Assembly: GCF_002934325.1 (NCBI RefSeq)
Contig: NZ_PTIV01000010.1
Span: forward strand, 43,310-107,309
DNA from: Marinobacter persicus
Lineage (GTDB): Bacteria; Pseudomonadota; Gammaproteobacteria; Pseudomonadales; Oleiphilaceae
DNA: 64,000 nucleotides
Reading direction: 5' to 3'
Shown here: positions 28,562 to 36,536 of the stretch, piece after piece
Position numbering within the stretch: the stretch's first letter is position 1
Layout of the letters: each line of letters opens with the position of its first letter
Notes under the pieces: model-generated
What the model was told of the DNA's origin: nothing
The model's input: only the letters and a program-made list of their open reading frames with translations
Databases searched by the model: none
Made by a program: the position numbers and the translations under genes

Positions 28562-30837
28562 GGGTTACTCCTCCGGCCACCGCGTATTTCCGGCGCCATG
28601 CGTTCCCGGGGCAGAATGCGCGGCAGTTCCGATAAGGGGATAATGCCTTCAATCACGTGGTCCAGGGCGCTGTCACGCATGGTCACCAGCCCGGCATCCA
28701 GCGCCCGCCAGCGAAGTTCACCGATGGGGGGCTGGCTGGAAATGGTGTTACGAATATCCGTGTCTACCTCCATGTATTCCACAATGGCAATCCGCCCCTG
28801 CGTGCCTCGACCATTGCATTTATCGCAGCCCTCGCCCTCATAACAGGTAAAGCCCACCGGGGGCCCGTCCGGGAACACTTCCGACAGGATGACCGGATCG
28901 GGCTTGGCCGGCTTGCGGCAGTGCGTGCAGATGCGCTTGGCGAGACGCTGGGCAATCACCGCCAGCAGTTCGCCGGCGATGGAATTCGGGTGAATGCCCA
29001 GATCATAGAGACGCTGCAGGGAATCAACCGCATCGTTACAGTGCAGCGTTGAGAGCACCACGTGGCCGGTCTGCGAGGCGCGAATGGCTTCCAGGGCGGT
29101 CTCCTGGTCACGAATCTCCCCGATCAGGATCACGTCAGGGTCTTCCCGCACAAACGCCCGCATGGCGTCGGCGAAGCTGAAGCCGATCTCCGAGCGCACT
29201 CGGGTCTGCTGGATATTGTCGATGGAATACTCAATGGGATCTTCCACAGTAATCACTTTTCGGCGACCATCGTCCGCCAGGGTCTGAAGCCCGGCGTAAA
29301 GCGTGGTGGATTTGCCGGAACCGGTTGGCCCTACCACCAGCACCAGTCCCGCCGGGTTATCCAGCAGCCGCTGGTAACGGACACCGACCACCGGAGACAT
29401 GCCCAGTTCGGCAATGGTCATGGCCCGACCGGTCTGGGGCAACAGGCGGATAATGGCGTTCTCACCATGGAGAGAAGGCTGAGTCTGGATGCGCAGATCG
29501 TAAGTGGCATCGCCCAGCTGCAATCGGGAACGACCACCCTGGGGCAGCCGGTGCTCGGCAATGTTCAACTCCGCGCGCAATTTGATGACGTTGATCACGC
29601 CACGGATTTCCCGGGCCGACAGCTGGTATTGCGGCAACTCGTGAAGGTCGCCGTCCACCCGCAGGCGGATGCGTACCCGATCCTCATACTGTTCAATGTG
29701 GATGTCACTGGCCTTCTCGCTAACGGCATCCAGCAGGATCGCCTCGTAAACCGAAACCAGGTAGGGGCTGATATGCTTGTTGATCTCCTTACCCAAAAGA
29801 TCTTTGCCGTTTTCGCCTTTGTCCGGAGAAGGCTGGAGGCCGGCATTCTGCTCGGCAACGAAACGGCTCCCTTTCACCGTCAGGTCCAGGGCCGACCAGA
29901 TCCTGCGAAAATCGGTCGGCGTTACCAGCAGGCAGACAATCCGGTGCTTGGGAGTGAGCCTTTCCAGTTGATCTGTGCGGACATCGGGATCGTCGGTAAC
30001 GACCGTCATCGAGCCATCTTCTTCCGCCACGGGAATCGTCCGTGAAAGGTCGAGAAACGTTCGGGAAAAACGCCTGAAGAGATCGGAATTGAGGTGATTG
30101 AGAACATCATCGGCTTCAGCAAAAACCAGGCCCCGCTGCTCAGCCAGGGACCGGTAGAGATCGATTTCCTCGAGATTTAGCGAGCGCCGAAGCACATCCA
30201 GAACACGCTCATTGCGGCTGGAGGCCTCAGCGCGGGCCTTGTCCAGCTCACTGTCGTTGACCAGACCCAGGTCAATCAGGATCTGTTCCGAATTGCGATT
30301 AAAGTCCACCCAGCCCAGAGTCCGGCAACGCTCCAGCTTGTCACCGTCCCGCCGGTACATTGCAACGCTGGGTACCGGCCCTGCCCGCCCCTCCAGGCAG
30401 ACCAGGTGGCCACCTTCCCGCAGGTTGGCGGTCAGGACTTTCACATTGGGCAGAAAGGTGGTGCACAGCACCCAATCGCAGGGTTCGTCCGTGCTCACCC
30501 CTTTATCGGCCGAGGCCTGGATTACGTCGATATTATGCAACCCGCGCCTGAAGAAGCGTTCACGAGCCGTATCGGCAAGCACGGGGTTACGGTCCACGTA
30601 AATCACACGGTGAGCCAACTGTGACAGTACGGCAGTCAGGTAGCCGGAGCCGCCGCCCACGTGCATCACCACCTGGTCGGGCTCAATCTCGGGCATCAGG
30701 CCCAGCAGATGGTGGACGGTTTCCTGGCGGGGAATGGAGTGGCCGGTAATGGAAGGTGCCAGGTCGGCGCCGGCCACGAAGTCATGACGGAAGACACTGT
30801 TGAGGGCTGCTTCGGCCCTCGGATAAATCGGTTTCAT
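28558..30837 (-). CDS. Fusion: PCMT-like methyltransferase, MshEN-like domain and GspE/PilB-type ATPase
   Basis: A 759-residue protein in three parts. Residues ~5-178 resemble protein-L-isoaspartate methyltransferase: SAM loop VMHVGGGSGYLTAVL (57-71), YVDRNPVLADTARERFFRRGLHNI-type region, DWVLCTTFLPNV (121-131) and LREGGHLVCLEG (139-150); but the Ser of the catalytic ISQP block appears as Pro (SIPRQ, 34-38). Residues ~183-320 look like a GspE N-terminal/MshEN domain (ILIDLGLVNDSELDKARAEA). Residues ~355-750 form a complete secretion/pilus ATPase: Walker A GPTGSGKST (503-511), EDPIEY, Walker B DVILIGEIRD (568-577), His box TGHVVLSTLH and zinc cysteines 637, 640, 671, 674. No pilin, platform or secretin gene is near. 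Function unknown. Confidence 0.85.
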   Translation of the reverse strand: MKPIYPRAEAALNSVFRHDFVAGADLAPSITGHSIPRQETVHHLLGLMPEIEPDQVVMHVGGGSGYLTAVLSQLAHRVIYVDRNPVLADTARERFFRRGLHNIDVIQASADKGVSTDEPCDWVLCTTFLPNVKVLTANLREGGHLVCLEGRAGPVPSVAMYRRDGDKLERCRTLGWVDFNRNSEQILIDLGLVNDSELDKARAEASSRNERVLDVLRRSLNLEEIDLYRSLAEQRGLVFAEADDVLNHLNSDLFRRFSRTFLDLSRTIPVAEEDGSMTVVTDDPDVRTDQLERLTPKHRIVCLLVTPTDFRRIWSALDLTVKGSRFVAEQNAGLQPSPDKGENGKDLLGKEINKHISPYLVSVYEAILLDAVSEKASDIHIEQYEDRVRIRLRVDGDLHELPQYQLSAREIRGVINVIKLRAELNIAEHRLPQGGRSRLQLGDATYDLRIQTQPSLHGENAIIRLLPQTGRAMTIAELGMSPVVGVRYQRLLDNPAGLVLVVGPTGSGKSTTLYAGLQTLADDGRRKVITVEDPIEYSIDNIQQTRVRSEIGFSFADAMRAFVREDPDVILIGEIRDQETALEAIRASQTGHVVLSTLHCNDAVDSLQRLYDLGIHPNSIAGELLAVIAQRLAKRICTHCRKPAKPDPVILSEVFPDGPPVGFTCYEGEGCDKCNGRGTQGRIAIVEYMEVDTDIRNTISSQPPIGELRWRALDAGLVTMRDSALDHVIEGIIPLSELPRILPRERMAPEIRGGRRSNP

Positions 30838-30874
30838 TCAGCAGCGTCCTTAAAGCCGGATAGGCTTAGGGGAA

Positions 30875-31270
30875 TCAGGCCGCCTGACGTTTCTTCAGTG
30901 CTGAAACCAGTTCGGCCTCGGGGCGGGAAATTCCGCACGTGTCCATAAGATCGTCGATATCGGCACCAAGATCAACCAGGCGCGCTGCTTCGTCATAGGA
31001 AATCCGGAGGGGATCGTTCTGGCGCATTTCGTCCAGGGCATTGCGCAGTTCGAACAACTGACGCTCACAGGCCACCAAACGCTGACCCACGCCCATGCTG
31101 CCACTGGTGGTGGCATGCAATTCACGCCCAAGCGTGTCGCAACGATCTTTGACATTCGCCTGCAAGGCCCGGATCCGGCGGCCGTTGACAATGCCCTGCA
31201 GCAGCACCAGACCCAGAGCGACAGCGGTAAGGCTCCATGGGAGCCAGGAAGGAATGGCAGCAATGCTCAT
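30875..31270 (-). CDS. DUF2802 domain-containing membrane protein
   Basis: A 131-residue protein with one N-terminal membrane segment (PWSLTAVALGLVLLQGIV, about residues 10-27), a helical middle and a C-terminal block typical of DUF2802: RISYDEAARLVDLGADIDDLMDTCGISRPEAELVSAL, which looks like a small helix-turn-helix. The family is found just downstream of cheW in Pseudomonas-type chemotaxis clusters, as here (65-base gap). The role is unknown; a link to polar chemotaxis arrays is a guess from position. Confidence 0.82.
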   Translation of the reverse strand: MSIAAIPSWLPWSLTAVALGLVLLQGIVNGRRIRALQANVKDRCDTLGRELHATTSGSMGVGQRLVACERQLFELRNALDEMRQNDPLRISYDEAARLVDLGADIDDLMDTCGISRPEAELVSALKKRQAA

Positions 31271-31335
31271 AATGGACGTCTCCGTTGGTTAGTGACCGGC
31301 GTGGACGTCCATCGTAAGCGCTGCAAAGTCCTGCT

Positions 31336-31824
31336 TTACAGCGATGCGATTTCAGCCCACTCCTGATCTGACAGCATCTTGTCGAATTCGACGAGAATAA
31401 TCAGCTCGCCGTTCTTGTTGCACACACCCTGAATGAATTTGGCGCTTTCTTCGTTGCCGACATTCGGGGCCGTTTCAATCTCGCTGGCCTTGAGGTAAAC
31501 CACCTCGGCCACGGAATCCACCAGAATACCCATCACCTGACTGGACGATTCCATCACCACGATGCGGGAGGCGTCGGTGATTTCCGCGTCGGCCAGCCCG
31601 AAACGGCGCCGGGTATCGATCACGGTGACCACGTTGCCCCGCAGGTTAATGATGCCCAGCACGTAATCCGGTGCGCCGGGTACCGGGGCGATCTCGGTGT
31701 ACCGCAGTACCTCCTGGATCTGCATGACATCAATGCCATAAGTCTCTTCATCCAGCCGGAAGGTCACGTACTGCAGTACCTGATCATCCTGGGCCTGATT
31801 TTGCTGTCCGCTCGGGGATGCCAT
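31336..31824 (-). CDS. cheW: Chemotaxis coupling protein CheW
   Basis: A 162-residue CheW: YVTFRLDEETYGIDVMQIQEVLRYTEIAPVPGAPDYVLGIINLRGNVVTVIDTRRRFGL is the canonical core (in pieces near residues 23-80), with the VMESSSQVMGILVDSVAEVV block in the second SH3-like subdomain. It links receptors to CheA in the arrays. It follows parP by a 130-base gap that holds a strong inverted repeat and a possible sigma-54 promoter. Confidence 0.93.
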   Translation of the reverse strand: MASPSGQQNQAQDDQVLQYVTFRLDEETYGIDVMQIQEVLRYTEIAPVPGAPDYVLGIINLRGNVVTVIDTRRRFGLADAEITDASRIVVMESSSQVMGILVDSVAEVVYLKASEIETAPNVGNEESAKFIQGVCNKNGELIILVEFDKMLSDQEWAEIASL

Positions 31825-31905
31825 AACGCTCTCTCCTTACTCGGCTGCCCGGCGGGCAACCTGATCGTCAAAAATTCATCATCAGTGCCCAATACTATAA
31901 TTAAG

Positions 31906-31935
31906 GGCACAAACCGTGCCAGCATTGCACGGTTT
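31906..31935 (-). promoter_or_regulatory. Inverted repeat with possible sigma-54 promoter upstream of cheW
   Basis: AAACCGTGC (31911-31919) and GCACGGTTT (31927-31935) are perfect inverted 9-base arms with a 7-base loop. On the minus strand TGGCACGGTTTGTGCC (31921 down to 31906) fits the sigma-54 layout TGGCACG-N4-xTGC with GG-N10-GC spacing, only the first T of TTGC being G. The same bases could form a terminator-like stem, but no U-tract follows. Both readings are tentative. Confidence 0.4.
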
Positions 31936-31954
31936 CATTCAGTAACTGACCTGT

Positions 31955-32773
31955 TCAACTCAGGTCGAGATGGTGTTCACGTTCCGCACGCACCAGCAAC
32001 TGGGCCATCGCACGCACGTCAATCAGCGCACACATGTGGTCCACCACCGTGCCGGCCAGCCAGGGCCGCTTGCTGCGCCCGGTGCGCCAGCGCACTTCGT
32101 CAGGCCGCAAGGTAAAGGACTGGGCAACGTCATCACAGGCCAGCCCCCACTCACTGTCGTCCAGGCGAATCACGAAGCGGTAATTTTCGCGGGTATTATC
32201 TGGCACCCGCCCCGCCATGATCCACTCCGCACTGTCCACAACCCGCAGGTTCTGTTCGCGGTCCGGACGAATGCCCATGTACCAGCGCGGGCTGCCAGGA
32301 ATCGGACGGATTTCATCGTCCCGTTCCAGGCGGTGAATTGCGCCCAGCAACACCAGCGGCACCGCTAACTTGAGCCCGGCGACGGTAAAAATCAAACACT
32401 CAAACGGTTCCTCCGACCAGTCGGGCCGGTCCTCCGTTTCGACGGGAACCGGTTGCGCCTGCAGCTCCTGCTCAGGCTCGGCTGGCGGAGCCTCAACTTC
32501 CGGTTCTACTTTCGCGGGCCTGGCTGTTTCTGTCTTGATCGCCGGCTCGGGCTCGGCTTTCTGCTCCACTGGTGCAGGCCTTGGACGTGGGACGGTCCGA
32601 AGCCTGCGAGCCGGCCGCTCCGGTTCTGGCTCAGGCTTCGGCTCGGGTTTTGGTTCCGGCTTCGCCTGCTCCTCTTCCAGAGCCGTGCTGGTCGCGGTGT
32701 GCAGCAGGTCGTCCAGATAGCTGGCTATCGCCGCTTCCGGCTCCGCCAACTGCGTCATTTTTTTGTCAGCCAT
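31955..32773 (-). CDS. parP: CheW-domain protein ParP-like
   Basis: A 272-residue protein. Residues ~1-30 are helical; ~38-120 form a Pro/Glu/Lys low-complexity linker (KPEPKPEPKPEPEPERPARR and further EPE blocks); the C-terminal ~140 residues are a CheW-like domain (ECLIFTVAGLKLAVPLVLLGAIHRL, PIPGSPRWYMGIRPDREQNLRVVDSAEWIM). In Vibrio, ParP with this layout ties CheA arrays to the pole through ParC, whose gene directly precedes this one here with an 8-base overlap. The name rests on domain layout and on that linkage. Confidence 0.78.
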   Translation of the reverse strand: MADKKMTQLAEPEAAIASYLDDLLHTATSTALEEEQAKPEPKPEPKPEPEPERPARRLRTVPRPRPAPVEQKAEPEPAIKTETARPAKVEPEVEAPPAEPEQELQAQPVPVETEDRPDWSEEPFECLIFTVAGLKLAVPLVLLGAIHRLERDDEIRPIPGSPRWYMGIRPDREQNLRVVDSAEWIMAGRVPDNTRENYRFVIRLDDSEWGLACDDVAQSFTLRPDEVRWRTGRSKRPWLAGTVVDHMCALIDVRAMAQLLVRAEREHHLDLS

Positions 32774-33563
32774 CCTGCGGCTCCTTGAGCTTCTCCGTCC
32801 ACTTCAGGAGATCGTCAAGCAAATGACTGTAGGCTCTCACGCCATGGGTATTGGGATCCAGCATAGAGGGAATCATTCCCTGCTGGCTGGCATCCCGGAA
32901 TTTGGTATCCACCGGAATCGCAAACCGCCACAAGCTGTCGGTGTAGGTCTTGCGCAACAGATTCAGGCTCTTTACGGATGCCTGGGTCCGGCGGTCATAC
33001 AGCGTTGGTACGATGGTATAGGACAACTGGTTCTTCTGGGAGCGCATGATCATCTGCAGGGTATGCAGCATGCGCTCCAGGCCCTTGATGGCCAGAAACT
33101 CCGTCTGCACCGGAATCACCAGATGCTGGGCCGCCGCCAGGGCGTTGACCATCAACACCCCCAGCGATGGCGTGTTATCGAGGATCACATAATCAAAATC
33201 GTCCCACAGCTGTGCCAGGGCCCGGGAAATGATCAACCCCATGCCTCCCACGCCCACCATTTTCCGCTCCAGGGTCGCCAGGGCGGTGCTTGCCGGCAGC
33301 AGTGACAGGCCAGGGCAACTGGTCTCGGTAATCAACTGCGCAGGCAGCCCCTCCGGCACCTTGCCTTCGTGCTGGAACAGATCAAACACACTGTGAGCGA
33401 TGGTATCGGGGTCATAACCGAACCAACTGGTCAATGAGCCATGCGGGTCCAGGTCGGCCACCAGCACCCGCTTGCCTTGCTGGGCCAACAGCCCCGCAAG
33501 CGCCACCACGGACGTTGTCTTACCAACACCACCTTTTTGATTCGCTACGGCCCAGATTCGCAC
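32766..33563 (-). CDS. parC: ParA-family ATPase ParC-like, chemotaxis array positioning
   Basis: A 265-residue ParA/MinD ATPase with the deviant Walker A KGGVGKTTS near residue 11 (ANQKGGVGKTTSVVALAGLL), VLVADLDPHGSLTSWFG (switch/Walker A') and DYVILDNTPSLGVL (Walker B). Its place between motD and the ParP-like gene in a chemotaxis operon identifies it as the ATPase that directs chemoreceptor arrays to the pole (ParC in Vibrio, PA1462 in Pseudomonas), not a chromosome-partition ParA: no parB gene and no parS cluster are adjacent. Confidence 0.82.
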   Translation of the reverse strand: MRIWAVANQKGGVGKTTSVVALAGLLAQQGKRVLVADLDPHGSLTSWFGYDPDTIAHSVFDLFQHEGKVPEGLPAQLITETSCPGLSLLPASTALATLERKMVGVGGMGLIISRALAQLWDDFDYVILDNTPSLGVLMVNALAAAQHLVIPVQTEFLAIKGLERMLHTLQMIMRSQKNQLSYTIVPTLYDRRTQASVKSLNLLRKTYTDSLWRFAIPVDTKFRDASQQGMIPSMLDPNTHGVRAYSHLLDDLLKWTEKLKEPQDG

Positions 33564-33746
33564 TCTTGATACTCCAGCTACAGATCAACGCGGCACAACG
33601 TGCCAACGCATACTTCTTAACGGCAGGACAGGGCGTAACTTGAAAGCCCGGACCACCACTCAGTGGCAATTCCTTGCCGATTCAATAAAGTTGGAAAAGA
33701 AGTAATACAGGAAGTGTGCCAATTTCAGGTTTACCACGCACTGATA

Positions 33747-34535
33747 TTAGCGCATGGCACCACGAATACTGGCTCCCTTGGAAATCAGCAATACCACACG
33801 CCGGTTACGACGACGCCCTTCCTCGGTGTCATTCCGGGCGACCGGCTGATACGGGCCGTACCCCACTGCCGCCATCCGCTCGGGCTCGATGCCTTCCATC
33901 GCAAGCATTCGAACCACCGTCGCGGCCCGGGCGGCAGACAGCTCCCAGTTCGACGGGTACCGGCCGGTACGAATGGGCTGGTTGTCCGTGAAGCCTTCTA
34001 TTTTCACGGCATTGTCGTGGTTCCTCAGCACACCGGCAATTTTTTCGATCACCCCAAAAGCGTCGTAATGGGGCTCGGCATCGCCACTGCTGAACAGCAG
34101 GCTGTTGGGCAGGTTCAGCTCCAGCCATTCGTCACTGGTTTCCAGAGAAACCACACCCTGGTTGATCAGTTCGTCAAATTCCAACTCAAGCTGGTTGGCC
34201 ATGGTTTGCAGCACCTGCGCCCGGTCGGGCGAATCCAGCTCCGGCATCTGAACATCGTCTGTGGCTTTGTCGGAATCGGTTTCGGGAGCCGTTGTCTCCG
34301 GTGGCGCTGGCTGGACCTGATTATCACCCACGGGGATCGGCTGCATGGAACGCTGGGGAGTATTGAAAACACCGGTGAACGTATCAGACAAGACTTTGTA
34401 CTTGCCTTCATTCACCGAGGAAACCGAGTACATGACCACGAAAAAAGCGAACAGAAGTGTGATGAAATCCGCGTAGGAAATCAGCCAACGTTCTTTATTA
34501 TGGAGATCATCCTGTGACTGTCGGCGTCGACGCAT
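33747..34535 (-). CDS. motD: Flagellar motor protein MotD (MotB family)
   Basis: A 262-residue stator protein. An Arg-rich cytoplasmic start (MRRRRQ) precedes one membrane segment, ISYADFITLLFAFFVVMYSV, whose Asp23 is the proton-conducting residue. The OmpA peptidoglycan-binding domain lies at about 130-255 (EGFTDNQPIRTGRYPSNWELSAARA, MAAVGYGPYQPVARNDTEEGRRRNRRV). An acidic Pro/Thr linker (residues 70-105) joins them. Together with MotC it forms the second stator of Pseudomonas-type flagella. A 26-base gap separates it from motC. Confidence 0.9.
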   Translation of the reverse strand: MRRRRQSQDDLHNKERWLISYADFITLLFAFFVVMYSVSSVNEGKYKVLSDTFTGVFNTPQRSMQPIPVGDNQVQPAPPETTAPETDSDKATDDVQMPELDSPDRAQVLQTMANQLELEFDELINQGVVSLETSDEWLELNLPNSLLFSSGDAEPHYDAFGVIEKIAGVLRNHDNAVKIEGFTDNQPIRTGRYPSNWELSAARAATVVRMLAMEGIEPERMAAVGYGPYQPVARNDTEEGRRRNRRVVLLISKGASIRGAMR

Positions 34536-34561
34536 AGGCTGCTATCCCGTCCCCAGGCCGT

Positions 34562-35305
34562 TTATTGCAGGAAGCCCCGCAGCCTCAGCTCAATGGATTT
34601 CGGGTTTTCGCCCTCGGCAATGGCGATGATGCCATCGATCATCATGTCTTCATAACGGGTGCGATCCCGGATGATACCCCGTAGTTTGTTGGCCACGGGG
34701 AAGAACAGGAGGTTGGCGAGAGCCACGCCATAGATGGTGGCGACAAAGGCTGTGGCGATGCCACTGCCCAGGGATTCAGGGTCTTCCAGGTTGGTCATCA
34801 CCTGGATCAGACCCATCACCGCACCAATGATACCGATGGTTGGCGAATAACCGCCCATGGCTTCATACACACGGGCAGATTCCAGATCGCGCTCTTCCCG
34901 GGATTCGAGATCCACTTCGAGGATACTGCGAATCGCCTCTGGCTCGGCACCGTCCACCAGTAGTTGAAGACCTTTACGGGCAAATTGCTCCGGTTCTTTC
35001 TCGGACATGCCCTCAAGACCAAGCAGCCCCTGCTTGCGGGCCTTCACGCTCCAGTCGATGACCTTGCCGATGCCGTCTTCCATGGAAATATAGGGCGGAA
35101 CCAGAACCCAGCGCACCTGTGCCGAGGCACGCTTGAGTACAGGCCAGGAGGTTTGCAGAATGGTGGCCGCCAGGGTACCACCCACCACGATCAGCCCTGC
35201 CGGACCGTTAAACAGGGAGCTTAGCGCGCCCCCTTCCAGCACATTGCCGCCCAAAATAGCGACAAACGCCAGGACAATCCCAAGCAGGCTGAGAATATCC
35301 ATCAA
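34562..35305 (-). CDS. motC: Flagellar motor protein MotC (MotA family)
   Basis: A 247-residue stator subunit with four membrane segments (DILSLLGIVLAFVAILGG; GLIVVGGTLAATILQTSW; and two near residues 155-210: YSPTIGIIGAVMGLIQVM, GIATAFVATIYGVALANLLFFP), with the proton-channel prolines in the last two and the charged cytoplasmic loop carrying LESREERDLESARVYEAMGG. The start overlaps the cheB stop by 4 bases. Confidence 0.92.
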   Translation of the reverse strand: MMDILSLLGIVLAFVAILGGNVLEGGALSSLFNGPAGLIVVGGTLAATILQTSWPVLKRASAQVRWVLVPPYISMEDGIGKVIDWSVKARKQGLLGLEGMSEKEPEQFARKGLQLLVDGAEPEAIRSILEVDLESREERDLESARVYEAMGGYSPTIGIIGAVMGLIQVMTNLEDPESLGSGIATAFVATIYGVALANLLFFPVANKLRGIIRDRTRYEDMMIDGIIAIAEGENPKSIELRLRGFLQ

Positions 35306-36474
35306 CTCACGCCTTCAACCAGCCGTGGGCCGACATCCTGAAGTGGCAGAATTTCGTCACTGAGCCCTGCCTTGGCGACCGCCATGGGCATGCCGTAAAT
35401 CACTGACGTTTTCTCATCCTGGGACCAGATCACCGAACCGGTCTGTTTCATCAGGCGACAGCCGTCTTTACCGTCTGCCCCCATGCCGGTCAGGATCACA
35501 CCCAGCGTCTTGCCGGGGAAACTGCGCGCCAGTGAGCCGAAGGTCACATCCACACAAGGCTTGTAATTAAGCCGTTCATCGCTGGCCAGGATGCGAACAC
35601 GAGCCTGACCACCGCGATTTTCAACCATCATCTGCTTGCCACCGGGCGCGAGCAGCGCCAGCCCCGGACGCAGCACGTCACCGTCTTCGGCTTGGCGCAC
35701 CTCAATCCGGCACAACCGGTTCAGCCTTTCGGCAAAGGCGGGGGTAAAACTGGCTGGCATGTGCTGAACAAGCACAATGGGCGCCGGGAACGACGCCGGC
35801 AGCTCAGTCAGCACTTTCTGCAGCGCAACCGGGCCGCCCGTGGAGGTACCAATGGCGACCACCTGATAATGCTTGGTCGGTGTTTTCGGCCCGGATCGAC
35901 GCGGCGCTTCCGGCTCTGGAGTCTCCGGACGGGCTGTTTCCCTGGTCGGTGACATTGGCCGGGCAGCCGCCGGTCGTGCCGGGCGAGAGGGAGCAGCGGG
36001 CCGCCGCGCTTCCGGGCGGGCGGGCGAAGAAGCCGGAGCCGCGCTGCTTCGCGCAGGCGCGGTTCTGGCGCCCGGCCGACTGCCGGAGACGTCCATCACC
36101 CGCTGGATCAGGATTTTCTGAAGCTGACTGCTATCGCGGGCGATTTCCTCAAAGTTCTTGGGCAGGAAATCCACGGCGCCAGCCTCGAGGGCATCCAGGG
36201 TTACCCGGGCGCCTTCGTAGGTCAGCGAGGAAAACATCAGAACCGGGGTCGGGCATTTTTTCATGATTTCCCGAACCGCCGAGATGCCATCCATTACCGG
36301 CATCTCGTAATCCATGGTAATCACATCGGGGCGAAGCTTTTCGGCCAGCTCCACACCTTCGCGTCCGTTCGAGGCAGTGCCCACCACCTTGATCTGACCC
36401 GAAGCCGTAAGGATTTCCGCCAGTCGCTTGCGGAAGAAACCTGAATCGTCAACGACCAGGACAGAAACTGTCAT
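35302..36474 (-). CDS. cheB: Chemotaxis protein-glutamate methylesterase CheB
   Basis: A 390-residue methylesterase/deamidase that resets chemoreceptors. The receiver domain has VDDSGFFRKRL and the phospho-acceptor Asp55 (DVITMDYEMPVMDG); the C-terminal catalytic domain has the triad blocks IGTSTGGPVALQKVL (Ser), LVQHMPASFTPAFAERLN (His) and LTGMGADGKDGC (Asp). The linker (about residues 130-200) is Ala/Pro/Arg-rich and unusually long (~60 residues), hence disordered. It is coupled to motC and 62 bases after cheA. Confidence 0.94.
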   Translation of the reverse strand: MTVSVLVVDDSGFFRKRLAEILTASGQIKVVGTASNGREGVELAEKLRPDVITMDYEMPVMDGISAVREIMKKCPTPVLMFSSLTYEGARVTLDALEAGAVDFLPKNFEEIARDSSQLQKILIQRVMDVSGSRPGARTAPARSSAAPASSPARPEARRPAAPSRPARPAAARPMSPTRETARPETPEPEAPRRSGPKTPTKHYQVVAIGTSTGGPVALQKVLTELPASFPAPIVLVQHMPASFTPAFAERLNRLCRIEVRQAEDGDVLRPGLALLAPGGKQMMVENRGGQARVRILASDERLNYKPCVDVTFGSLARSFPGKTLGVILTGMGADGKDGCRLMKQTGSVIWSQDEKTSVIYGMPMAVAKAGLSDEILPLQDVGPRLVEGVS

Positions 36475-36536
36475 CCATTTCTCCTAAACAATCCCGGACT
36501 TCTGCCCGATTGAAATCAGCCGTAATCGTGTACCGC

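Noticed and set aside
32766..33563. Chromosome or plasmid partition locus (ParA).
   Set aside because: There is no parB neighbour or parS-like cluster, and the place inside the chemotaxis operon points to array positioning.
33594..33606. Sigma-54 promoter TGGCACG near the parC gene.
   Set aside because: The -12 dinucleotide falls as CG instead of GC at the required spacing; it is probably just a small GGCAC/GTGCC stem.
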